From Chara braunii (lineage: Eukaryota; Streptophyta; Charophyceae; Charales; Characeae), in NCBI GenBank assembly GCA_003427395.1, contig BFEA01000387.1, forward strand, positions 1,100,928-1,127,859: a stretch of DNA of 26,932 nt, in the 5' to 3' direction. The position numbers and the translations under genes are program-made. The notes under the pieces are model-generated. The model saw nothing but the letters and a program-made list of their open reading frames with translations. It was not told where the DNA came from and did not search any database. Positions 1-9,674 of this stretch are shown one piece after another. The number at the start of each line of letters is the position of its first letter. Position 1 is the stretch's first letter.

Positions 1-79
<79 letters not shown>
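1..79. repeat. (GA)n microsatellite at window edge
   Basis: This is an uninterrupted GA dinucleotide run of about 39 units. It begins at the first base, so its true length is unknown. The far edge of the window is (CT)n, the same repeat facing the other way. Confidence 0.97.
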
Positions 80-82
<3 letters not shown>

Positions 83-136
83 GGCGGCCAACAGACAGAG
101 CGCCCCTTCGTTCTTAAGGGCAGGCTCTCTAAGCCG

Positions 137-677
137 CGCGCCTGTATGTGGCACCTGTTTTGAGCCACGTACAGGCGCGGAAGCAGGGGAAGGAAGCCCT
201 GTTGGGCTTGGCAGTGGGCCTGCTCAGGGAAACAAAATGGATGCTCGTTCGTTTTCGAACAACGAGCTATCCCTGGATTAGACAGAGGGAGAGAAGAGTA
301 ACGGCCACGAACGTGGCCGCGGGGGTAGGTTGGATACAGGGGTAAGAAGTAGAAGAAGAAGGGAGAAATGGGAGGGGGGGAATGCCGCGGATTGGGCCGC
401 GACGCAGACCCAAATGCAATGTTAGAAGCATCTGGGCTCCGATGAGACTGCTCAACAGTCTGCTGGAAATGGCTGAGTACAGCTATTTGTGCATTGCGTC
501 TGGCCACGGGTGAAGGCCAGATGCATTAGTAGGGCCCAGAACTTGGTTCCCCTTAGGGAACATAAAGTTTCCGGGCCCTTGATCGCGATTTAGATCAAGG
601 GTCAGGCCCTATTCCGAGTTTAGCCTGGGGGCAAAGCTACTGCTCCTTCCCCTCAGCTGGCTATAAAAGAAGCCAGC
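137..677. repeat. Chain of short inverted repeats (hairpin cluster)
   Basis: At least eight compact inverted repeats follow one another. 137-152 pairs with 164-179 (16 bp, one G-T, 11-base loop). 243-251 pairs with 256-267 (9 bp with a 3-base bulge). 302-309 pairs with 312-319 (8 bp around AA). 445-450 pairs with 456-461 (6 bp). 495-505 pairs with 515-525 (11 bp, one G-T). 546-551 pairs with 556-561 (6 bp). 576-584 pairs with 593-601 (9 bp, perfect). 656-661 pairs with 672-677 (6 bp). A weaker 5-bp pair lies at 392-413. The stems differ in sequence, so these are not copies of one palindrome. The 6-bp stems alone could be chance, but the 16-, 11- and 9-bp stems are hard to explain that way. 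I recognise no gene here. An LTR, a structured leader or a transposon end are possible hosts. Confidence 0.65.
662..668 (+). promoter_or_regulatory. TATA-box-like motif in a hairpin loop
   Basis: TATAAAA lies in the loop of the last hairpin (GCTGGC 656-661 pairs with GCCAGC 672-677). The sequence around it is GC-rich and has no other TATA-like element nearby. It could be a plant core promoter, for example of an LTR U3 region, firing near 690-700. No transcript can be verified from the sequence. Confidence 0.35.
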
Positions 678-969
678 AGCCAGCCAGCCAACATTCATTC
701 GTGGCCAATGCTGCTGGCATTCTACTTGAGTAAATGCTGGCTGTTTGAGGTGGAGCTGCTGGCTGGAGGTGGAGAGTGGAGGTCTGCAGGAAGGCTGAGG
801 CTGGAGGCTACCATAGCCACCACCCCTGCGAGAAGGGAGGAGGCCGTTGGAGTGGTGCGGCCACGACATAGATTGAGGTTGGAGGTTGCCATAGTCACGG
901 GGGTTGGTAACGACAGGCAATTGGGACAGTGAGGGGGAGATGCTGGGTGGCAGCTGCGGTTTTGTTAAC

Positions 970-1115
970 GTACGGCGGGAGCTCTACTGAATTTTTTCGG
1001 CAGTGGCACTGGTTTGGCGGTGGTACGGCGAGAGAACCGTCGATTTTTTTCGGCAGCAACACTGGTTTGGCGGTGGTACGGCGGAAGCGCTGCCGAGATT
1101 TTGCAGCAGCAACAC
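970..1115. repeat. 52-bp tandem repeat, about 2.5 units
   Basis: The block ATTTTTTCGGCAG followed by a CACTGGTTTGGCGGTGG core and GTACGGCG occurs at about 991-1030 and again 52 bases later at about 1043-1083. Partial units flank it on both sides: GTACGGCGGGAGCTCTACTG before, GTACGGCGGAAGCGCTGCCG after. No frame across it resembles a known protein. Confidence 0.8.
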
Positions 1116-2020
1116 TATCATCCCTCGGCCTCCTTCCGCACCACCATCACCTCCTGCTCCAACTCAACGAGTTCCCTCACCTCCCAAGCTCATCAGACCA
1201 AGAAGGAAACCTACCACCTTTAGATCCTTAGACTTTTTCTTCCTTCTCTCTATCTGCATCCTCTTCTTCCTTACTCTCTTTCTCTATGTTCTACTCTTTT
1301 TCAAACTCAACCCCTCACCTTTCTCTCTTCTCCCTCCTACTCACAGGTTTTAATGATGAATTACTGTTATTTCCTTCTCGGTCTCACTACTTATAGGATT
1401 AAGGAGGAGGATGGCGAATGACCGAATGGATACCAGGAGGGAGGAAGAAGGAAGTGAAGAAGGGAGGAAATGGGATAGGGGGGAGAAAAATCCAGTTGAA
1501 GGATAGTGGGAGGAATTACTCTGCCTAAGCATTGGTCAGCCAAACGTGTTGACTCGATCACCCCAAGCAGGATGACGAACAAGACAGAAGTTGAACGAGA
1601 TCAGTGTTTTTTTTAATTTTCAAACCATCACTCTAAGGAGAATCATTTCGGAATTAGAAGCAATAAATTAACTATATTCTGCACGGCCTCTAGATAAATT
1701 CTATCACTCTCACTGCTTTTTATTTACCCTCATGTATGTCTTACGAAACACTCTAATTTTTTTTTCCAACCATTGTTAATTGTTTGTCATCAAACGCATC
1801 TCCCTACCCCTTACCCAACCCATTTGGTGAACCGTTTATTTGCATTCACCTCGTTGTGTGACTTGAATCTTACGTGGTCTCACCTTCAGTAAGAATGTTA
1901 TCTGACTTCTGGAATGTTTTAGAAAAAAAAAAAAAGGGAGGGGGAAAGGAAGGGAGAGACAGAGACGAGAATGAAGGAAAGGACTGGTATTATCAGCTCC
2001 CTCTGTACACTACTCTCTTT
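1116..2020. other. No gene seen; pyrimidine-rich then purine-rich tracts
   Basis: Roughly 1120-1345 is strongly C+T-rich on the + strand. It ends in an acceptor-like CTCCTACTCACAG at about 1346. A purine-rich block follows at about 1395-1495. The opposed strand asymmetry could reflect a 5' UTR or intron end, or simply low-complexity drift. The remainder to 2020 is AT-richer with an A-run near 1922-1934. No coding potential is convincing. Confidence 0.5.
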
Positions 2021-3861
2021 CTTCTCAGGTCGGTCAATTGATTTTACCCTTCAGCCAATCGATCAGACGATTTCATTAATCAGACCAATCGATTGACTCG
2101 CTGGCTAATCGAACGTCCCGCCAACTATTCTTCTCATCTGTCTATTGACTAAGCTTTGCATTTCTTATTCACCCCGACCTCGAAAGATATCCTCAAGACA
2201 CCCTCATCCCATGTTTGTCAACTTTTTACCTTGGATCCAATCTTCTATAACTGCACTATTATTGCTATTAAAAAAAAGGAAGAGGGAAGGAAGAGACGAG
2301 AAGGGAAAAAAAAAAAAAAAAGGAGCTCACTAATCGCATACTTATTTCATTTTATCAGGACGATCTATCGATTTCACTTCGGCCAATCGATTAATCGATT
2401 TCCATAATCAGACCAATCGATTGACCCGTCGGCTAATTAGTCGACCCGTCAACTATTATTTTCATTTGTCTATATGAGCTCTGCATTCTTGTTCACCACG
2501 CCCCCAAAACACAGTCAAAACGCCCTCATCCCATGTATGTCAACCTTTTCTTCTAAACTGCCCTATTTAATGCTATTTAAAAAAAAAAAAAAAAAAAGAG
2601 TATATACATAAAGGATAGGAGGATGAAGAGAAAGGGACGGGGAAGGTAAGCAAGGATTCAATAAACGCAGGACGATCAATCGATTCAACCTTCAGCGAAT
2701 CGCTCGGCTGATTTCCATAATCAGACCAATCGATTAACCTACCAGCTAATTGATCGACCCGTCAACTATCTTTCTCACCTGAGATTTGCATTTCTTCTTC
2801 ACCCCACCCTAAAAACTCACCCTAACCCATTATTGCTATTTAAAAAAAAAAAAAAAAACCGAAGAAAAGGAGAGTAAGAATAAAGGAGAAGAGAAGGAGG
2901 TGCGAGAGAAGGAAAGGAAGGGGTTCACCAAACGTGTATCTCATCAGGACGATCGATCGCTTTCACCCAATCGATCGGCCGATTTACATAACCAGACCAA
3001 TCGACTGACTCGCCAGATAATAGATCGACCAACCAACCTTTTTCTGTCGGAGCTATGCATTTCTTGCTCACCCCGCCCCCAAAACATAAAGACGCCCTCA
3101 TCCCACGTATGTCTATTGCTCACCCCACCCCCAAAGCACGTTCAAAACGCCCTCATCCCATGTATGTCAACCTTTTTTGCTTTCGGATTCGGTCTTCTAA
3201 AACGTCACATTTTTGTTATTTTATAAAAATAAAAAACAAATGAAGGAAGAGAAAAGGGGATAAGAAGAAGGAGGAGGAATCCAAGGGGAAGGAAAGCAAA
3301 GGGTTCTTTAAACGCATATTCATTTCGTCAGAACGAACGATCAATTTCACCCTTCAACCAATTTCCATAATCAGACCAACTGATTGACGACCCGTCAACC
3401 ATTTTCTTACATGTCTCAACTCTGCATTTCTTGACCACCCCACCCCCTAAACTCGTTCATAAACGCCCTCATCCCATGTATGTCAACCTTTTACTGTTGG
3501 ATTCAGTCTTCTAAATCTGCCCCATTATTGTTAGTTCATATTACAAAAAGGAGAAGGAGGAGGAAGAGAAAACGAAAAGGAAGGAAAGCAAGGGGTTCAG
3601 TAAGCGCATATTCATCTCGCCAAGACGATCGATCGATTTCACCCTTCAGCCAATCGCTCGGTCGATTTCCATAATCAGACCAATCGTTTGACTCGTCGAA
3701 TAATCGTTCGACCCGACAACCATTTTTCTCATTTGTCTGATTGAGCTCTGCATTTCTTACTCGTTCCACCCCTAAACATGTTCAAGAATGCCCTTATCCC
3801 ATGTATGTCAACCTTTTACTTTTGAGTTCACTCATCTAAACTGCCCCATTATTGCTATTAA

Positions 3862-3899
<38 letters not shown>

Positions 3900-4420
3900 A
3901 AGAAGAAAAGTCAATCGCTCAGTCGATTTACATAATCAGATCAATCGATTGACTCATCGATTAATTGATCAACCCGTCAACTACTCTTCTCACCTGAACT
4001 TTGCATTTCTTAAGACGACTTAATCGCCCAGCCAATCGATCAACCGATTTTTATATAAGACAAATCGATTGACTCATCGATTGTTTCGACAACCATCTCC
4101 CTTATCTATCTGTCATCTGAGCTTTGTATTTCTTGTTTACCCCGCCCCCAAAGCACAATAAAAAACCCTCATCTCATGTATGTCAACCTGTCACTTTTGA
4201 CTTTGGTTTACTGAACTGCCCGTTATTTTCTATTGCAAAAAAAAAAAAAAAAAAAAAAAAAAACGAAAGGGGGATGGAACAAAAGAGGGGAAAGGAGAAG
4301 GAAGAAGAATTAAGGAATGGGTGTTTCTCCCTTTGATCGACTGATTATTCCAATCGCTCATATCAATCCATCAAACCATTATATTGAAATAATCGGTCGA
4401 TCGAATACAGATTGTTGCCC
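2020..4420. repeat. Diverged tandem array with AATCGAT boxes, 8+ units
   Basis: A core resembling ATAATCAGACCAATCGATTG recurs at 2078, 2406, 2719, 2990, 3369, 3673, 3934 and about 4055, with a decayed remnant at about 4335-4410. Spacings are 328, 313, 271, 379, 304, 261 and about 121 bases. A full unit runs as follows: an AATCGAT-rich core of about 100 bp, a segment with GCATTTCTT and CACCCCRCCCCCAAA, the phrase CCCTCATCCCATGTATGTCA, a run of A, then a purine-rich stretch of variable length. The unit at 3055-3175 carries an internal duplication of the CACCCC-CCCTCATCCCA segment. Length variation comes mainly from the A-runs and purine stretches. Scattered ORFs here are repeat shadows. Confidence 0.88.
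3863..3899. repeat. (AT)n microsatellite
   Basis: An AT dinucleotide run with one interruption replaces the usual A-run of its array unit, which suggests that the A-rich part of the unit is the unstable part. Confidence 0.9.
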
Positions 4421-4695
4421 AGTCACCACATCTCACCCCCCCCCCCGACCCTCCTCCTGTTTTCAAGCGAAATGTTGGATTTTTAATCAAACCACTATCC
4501 TAATTGATTTCGTTGGACCTTGAGAAGTCAAAGTCACTTTAGATTCTGAACTCAGCTTTGTATAAATCTTGGAATGCTGCTGAATTTTTTACAAATCTAA
4601 GGAGTTAGTTAAATTTTGTCTTAGTTGAACTCATGTTTGCTCTGTGTTCATATCCGACTTAGTAAAAATCTGGAAAGTATTTTTTTTAAATGGAG

Positions 4696-5051
4696 TTCCA
4701 TAATTAAAAAATATTTTTATTTTCATATCTAAGTTAGTATAAATTCTAAGAAGGCACTTTTCCCACGGGAAGCACTGCCGAAATTTTCTTAGTTTAGAGG
4801 AGATAGATTATATTTTGACAGGTGGCGACTCTGGCGATCCACTTTGTATGGGGGAGATTCTACCATAGGTCTACCTTTATTTGGGCATTGGCTTAGAGGT
4901 AGACCTAAAAATTTTGACTTTTCCATAATTAAAAATTATTTTTATTTTCATATCTAAGTTAGTATAAATTCTAAGAAGGCACTTTTCCCACGGGAAACAC
5001 TGCCGAAATTTTCTTAGTTTAGAGGAGATAGATTATATTTTGACAGGTGGC
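4696..5051 (+). repeat. 225-bp partial tandem duplication of LTR-like ends
   Basis: Positions 4696-4826 recur at 4921-5051 with an exact offset of 225 bases and very few differences. Each copy ends TATTTTGACA followed by GGTGGC. The TG...CA convention would place an LTR end at 4820 and at 5045, with a GG spacer before a TGGC that starts a primer site. After the first copy the sequence reads TGGCGACTCTGG. After the second it diverges immediately. The 94-bp spacer holds an 11-bp perfect inverted repeat (4866-4876 pairs with 4897-4907). More degenerate relatives of the CATATCTAAGTTAGTA segment lie upstream near 4548 and 4649, so the region was repetitive before this duplication. Confidence 0.8.
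4823..4840 (+). other. Possible primer-binding site, TGGCGACTC type
   Basis: TGGCGACTCTGGCGATCC starts two bases after a CA-terminated LTR-like end. TGGCGACTC resembles what I recall of the tRNA-Arg-type primer sites of Tat/Ogre-lineage Ty3/gypsy elements. I cannot confirm the tRNA match from memory, so only the position and the leading TGG support the call. Confidence 0.35.
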
Positions 5052-5479
5052 TCGTCGGCTCACGACACAACTTTGCTTACACCTGTACCTCAACTTGATT
5101 GCCTTAGCCCTGCGACTTGATATGTTTCTTTGAGGGTTTTAGTTGGACTTCTTTTAATGGTCATTATAAAGAACTTATGAGATTTATGAGAATTTGAACT
5201 ATGAATGGGGCTTGAGTGTGTGAGGCGTGGGTTACAGGGAACAGTCAAATTGACCACATTGATGTATGGCAATGTGGCTATCGTTTGTGTCTATGTTTTA
5301 TGCAGGTTAGTATTTTGGGGAGTTTGGTATATGGGTCGTACATTGGAGACAGTGAGAATGGCAACCATGTGTGGCACGATCTGCACACCTGATGGGTTTA
5401 TGTTTTCCCTTCTTTTATTTTATCTCGAGATTTAATTTGATATATGAGTGTTCGGATGTTAATTTACTTTGATTTCGTT
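5052..5479. other. Gene-free spacer
   Basis: No recognisable gene, repeat or RNA is visible. The sequence is of ordinary composition with T/G-rich parts around 5280-5340. The start of the next element's LTR could fall anywhere in here. Confidence 0.4.
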
Positions 5480-6471
5480 TGTTAATTTTTATAGTTGGAC
5501 GTTGTAGTCCGTGACAGCCGTCAAAGTCAAACCCCTTGACTTCTTTTCAGGCCCTGGATGATAGAGCTAGTCTCCAGGGCAATAAGAGACGATTGCCACC
5601 ACATGTGTGAACCTGTGTACCACCCACCCTCCGCAAGGTGCAGAAGAGGGTGTGGTTTTCAACCGCACATGACGGTTGTCCAGCGTCGAGAGATCAATCC
5701 CTCCAGGCGCGTGTTAGCCAACACTTGAGTGTCGAATGCGATCCTCGAGATTAACAAGGACCACATGAGTATGGGTACTACATAGTACGCCATCATCGCA
5801 ACTGCTTGCGTATGCTTGCATTGCGAGTCGATATGAGTTAGCCCTGCGTCCGCGCAGTTTTATACTAAGTCTCGCCCGTGACGCCTATCCGATTTCCACA
5901 TCGGAGAGTTATGGGATGACTACTAAGGGACTAGGAGTATTGTCACGTTGTTTGTTCTGTGTCGTTCTGTATATGTAAGTGTATGTGTGCGTATTTTAAT
6001 TTTTATGTCCTTAGAGTAGTGTACGCGTGGTGTGTGGGATGCGTCCTAGTCGACCGGCGACGAGTCGCGCTTGGGACCTCAGCCCTCCAAGATTTCGGTT
6101 CGCGTGCGGGTCCGATAGAGGCATATTACTGCACGTAATCCCTATGCTACAGCGTATGAGAAACACCCCGGGCCTCAGCTGGTCCACCTCTGCGATTGCA
6201 CCTGATTAGCTATCGTACTGTGGACTGGTAGCTCGACGGGGATACGCCCACCGAAGGGAGGGGACAACTCCCGCAAGGTGGATGTAAGTCGTGCCTCGCG
6301 TAGGCCCTATCCTATCGTAGGGGCTCGCGGGAGGTATGACTGACGCACTCGGCCGGATCGTCTTGCAGAAGCTCTATGCATATTCATGACAAGGAACAAA
6401 CTGACTCCTGCGTGACGCAGCCGGGAGGGTCCCGCCCTACCTTGTGCGGTGTCGGACCGATGTGCTCGACA
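5480..6471 (+). mobile_element. Probable 5' LTR of a Ty3/gypsy-like element (left end undetermined)
   Basis: The right end is well placed: GTGCTCGACA at 6462-6471 ends in CA and is followed by GG and a tRNA-Asp primer site. The left end is a guess, because I find neither a TG start with a matching target duplication nor a second LTR to compare. The segment is rich in small inverted repeats: 5524-5530 with 5536-5542 (7 bp), 5551-5558 with 5573-5580 (8 bp), 5650-5657 with 5661-5668 (8 bp, one G-T), 5888-5893 with 5900-5905 (6 bp), and 6303-6309 with 6318-6324 (7 bp, one-base bulge and a G-T). Several 5-bp ones are at chance level. No coding frame is convincing. Confidence 0.45.
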
Positions 6472-6473
6472 GG

Positions 6474-6492
6474 TGGCGCCGTTGCCGGGGAT
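6474..6492 (+). other. Primer-binding site, complementary to plant tRNA-Asp
   Basis: TGGCGCCGTTGCCGGGGAT is the exact complement of the 3' end of plant cytosolic tRNA-Asp(GUC), ATCCCCGGCAACGGCG plus CCA, over 19 bases. It lies two bases after a CA-terminated LTR end. tRNA-Asp priming is known for Athila-type and some other plant Ty3/gypsy elements. It fixes the element's orientation as left to right. Confidence 0.9.
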
Positions 6493-8553
6493 AACGGTTG
6501 TCTGCCATTGTCCCTGGTGGAACGACATCCGGATATGAGAATATAAGAACTAGGCAAAACGGAGAAGTTTTCTTTAGAATTATATGGGTGATTGTTTGAT
6601 ACCTTGACTATCGTCGGAGATGTCTGAAGGTTGTGGCCTAAGTGCGAAGTGCTGATAATATGTGTATGTGCGGTTTGCTTGAGGAAGGAAGTGTTGGGCT
6701 ATACACTTACGTGTTCTGACAGACGTAATAGTTGTTCAGCAAGCACCTAGTTATCTTTAGTAATCCTTAAATGATCGGGGGATACGTGGCATGTCTGACG
6801 CGGTCTAGGTTGAGCTGAGGCGACGTCAGCATTGTTAGGTGTATTCATTGCTGAAGCAAGCACTGTTAATAATTGTTAAAGCGCTAAGGCTAGTTGATTC
6901 ATTACGTAATTGTTGTGCTAAGCCCTCTTTGGGAGGTAAAAGATGTTTAAACTGGGGTGTCTCCCCCTGGTCAATAGAGTGTCGCTTTAGAGGAGGTTTC
7001 TGATACGTGCGCGACTTGGATGAGGGGGTGACTGATAAGTGCGAAGTGAGGGGTTTGATTGCAAAGGTCTTTCCTTGAGCTCATACTGAGTAGTGGTATA
7101 ATAGGTATTTCGATGAGTACTAAGCCCTGACCCTCCGATGGTATCAATTGGTTGTGGATTGAGTTACCTAGGGGATTATCTAGATGTAACTGTCGATAAA
7201 GGTTGAGAAGTGGTCATTACTTGGTTAGCGGTGTGGCTAACCCGAAGAGAGACCTATGTTCTAAAGTATGTGTAATATATATGTATATATTTATTTTTAT
7301 GATGGTTTTATCTGGTTGTTGCCATATATGTATTTTTCTGTATTTTGTTTGATGTTTGATTGATGATGTATGTATGGATTGTCTTTCAGAGAGGAAATAA
7401 ACTTTGCATGAAACTCACATCTGGCATGGGACCAGAGGCGAATGCGGTGACTCATTCCTGAGGAAGGTGGTTCTTCATTAAGGGAGTAAGTCAGTATGGA
7501 TAGTTGTCCTCAGTGGAAGTGCATTCTTGAATTGTTACTCCCTCGCTGAGGCGTAAGGAAGCAGTTATCAGTCTCAAGGATGATAGTGAGACCCACACCG
7601 AAATTATATTCCTGGTCCATTAGTGGGGTGTTGTTATCTTTCTTATGAAAGGAGAGTAACTACATTATCTGTTGAGAGAAGAGGAAGGCGCTTGTCACCT
7701 GGCCGGGACTATGATGGCCAAGTGGAACAACTACTGCTTCGTGAGAGCGGTTCTGGAGTAGCGACCTAGGCTCGACTCCCGTTAAGCAGGGCCACCATAT
7801 TTGTGAGGGTGCGGATTCGTTGTTCGTTGCCCTGATAGGTATGAATGAGGTTGTCCATCTGACCATGATAGGGTCAGTGAGGTGCACGCGCTGGAATCAG
7901 AGAGGATTGCGGTGAGGCTTGATCTTTAGAGCGGGGCTCAGGAGTCAGGATGTTATCTTATGAGGGTTACACCGCCCCTCTGTAATATATGCTTCGCTTA
8001 AGAGTTGAAGGGGTAACAATTGTATCATGTTATTTACTCATTGCTAGTCTTATTTTTGCCTTATAGAATATGAAATATGTTGTTGAAGTTTATCTTGTTA
8101 TATGACTGACAGTTGAGTTGGCTTCATGTTGTTGTTTATAAAGTTTGTCGTGCTCTTCATTTACAACCCTTGCCAATAAGTTATGCTTATTATGTTGTGA
8201 TTATTGTTGTGAGTATATACTATTTGTCATGGGTTGTGCTGCATTTTGGATTCATGTTTGAAGTACCCACCTATATTGCATGTGTATATTATATTTTTTT
8301 GGAAGTGATAATTGGTTAATGCCTGGGTTATGATTTGAGGGTTTTGTTCAGACTGGGTAAATTTTTGTGTTTTATTTTAGATGGGTATTTATTTAAAGAA
8401 TCTCTTCGATATTGTCGTTGTTCTGAATAGGTTTTTATGTGCGCTCTCATGATCATTGTCGGGGCAAATTTAGTGGGATATATTTTATATTTGACCTAGT
8501 TGCGTGGCTTCCCTCGAGTCTCGACCCTAACACCGCTCGTTGTTGTTTAATAA
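6493..8553 (+). other. Retrotransposon leader region, no gene recognised
   Basis: About 2 kb separates the primer site from the first gag-like residues, long for a 5' leader. Stops are frequent in all frames and no domain is recognisable. At 7715-7725 TGGCCAAGTGG and at 7769-7779 GGCTCGACTCC resemble RNA polymerase III A and B boxes 44 bases apart, but no tRNA fold forms around them. The region may hold an insertion or a fully decayed upstream ORF. Confidence 0.4.
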
Positions 8554-9674
8554 GTGATTGGGTCGAGGGAGCTCGAGATGAAAGGCTCTCAATGGAAGAT
8601 TGGGGTCGAGAAACTCGCCTCTCTGCTAGGTCTGCGAGATTGGGAGCGAGAAAACCTACCCAAGGTTGAGATCGACTTTTTCAAGGGCTATCATATTTTT
8701 GACTTCCTTGACAAGTTTGGGCAGATAGCGTCTCACTGCAAATGACATGGGGAGCATATGCTAAAGGAGGTTATAAAGTATATCCATATAGACTTGAAAG
8801 AGGAAGTCAGTGGGTTGGTTAGAAGAGCGGGTCATCATGGAGGAAGTTCTATGATGACATGTGGAATAAATATCGGTTAGGTGAGGAACAACTGACCAGA
8901 GACGATATTGAGAAGATAGATTGATACAATTATGTGTTAGTAGGGCATTTCCTGGTGGAATATGAGCGTGCCTCCTGCAAGATCTGAGCGTTGTCTGAAT
9001 ATGACAAGTTTTTTGTTTTCCTTATGAGCTTTACGAATGCAGAGCAACGAGATTTGATTCGTGTGACAGAAGGAAGGTTTATATGAGACAAAATATGAGA
9101 GAATTTTATAGAAAGCGATTTCGATCAACACCTTTGTCATACTCTGCGGGGAGCGAGAAAAATAAAGGAGGCGCTGGATTATGAGAAGAATGGGCATGGC
9201 AAAAGGGCAAATGACCTCGCAGCGGGCACCTCTGATGGTACAAGAGGTGGATTTCAGGAGGACGCTAAGGTCGTCAAACGAAATCATAGATGGAGCAAAG
9301 AGACGAAAAGAGAGTCATATGTTGAGATAAAAGAGGTGCAGGTTAGAGTGAGGAATGATGCAACTCATACTTATAAGAGGATGTTTGACGCTTCAAACAA
9401 GAAGGAAACAGAGCGGCGAAGGGTTCCAGAAGAAGTTGGTATGGCCCTACCGCCCACTGTGTCTAATCCTATAAAGGAGTGTAATGACAGGGGAACATCG
9501 TCAGCTGTAAGTCGGACAGGACGAAGGAACAGAAGAGGGCGAGAACGGTAGACAAAGATAGTATGTGCTTGTTGTCGAAAGACTGGTCATACCCCTCGCA
9601 GATGTAAGATAGTAAAGAAAGGAAATAAGGGATGAGATCGGTTGCCTGAGTCTACGAGTTTTTATGAGACATAA
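8554..9674 (+). pseudogene. Degenerate LTR-retrotransposon gag with CCHC zinc knuckle
   Basis: Gag would form the capsid and nucleocapsid of the retrotransposon particle in the cytoplasm. The N-terminal part reads from the ATG at 8578, with a segment VEIDFFKGYHIFDFLDKFG typical of gag helices, to a TGA at 8746 and on in the same frame to about 8830. One indel near 8830 moves the reading to the frame beginning at 8835, which then runs about 280 codons without further indels to TAA at 9672. Stops inside it are TGA at 8922, 8985, 9084, 9096 and 9633, and TAG at 9549. All can be explained as CGA or TGG to TGA, or CAG or TGG to TAG. A basic Arg/Lys-rich tail precedes CACCRKTGHTPRRC (9564-9605), a perfect CX2CX4HX4C knuckle. 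It lies downstream of the tRNA-Asp primer site on the same strand. No protease or reverse transcriptase follows, so this is a gag-only or truncated element. The exact gag family is not recognised. Confidence 0.75.

Noticed and set aside
609-920. 103-codon minus-strand ORF
   Set aside because: It is open mainly because of biased GC-rich composition, has no recognisable domain, and runs through a hairpin and TATA region.
7708-7790. tRNA gene or tRNA-derived SINE (A box TGGCCAAGTGG, B box GGCTCGACTCC)
   Set aside because: The boxes are well spaced, but the acceptor arms do not pair and the T stem has mismatches. No SINE tail or target duplication is seen.
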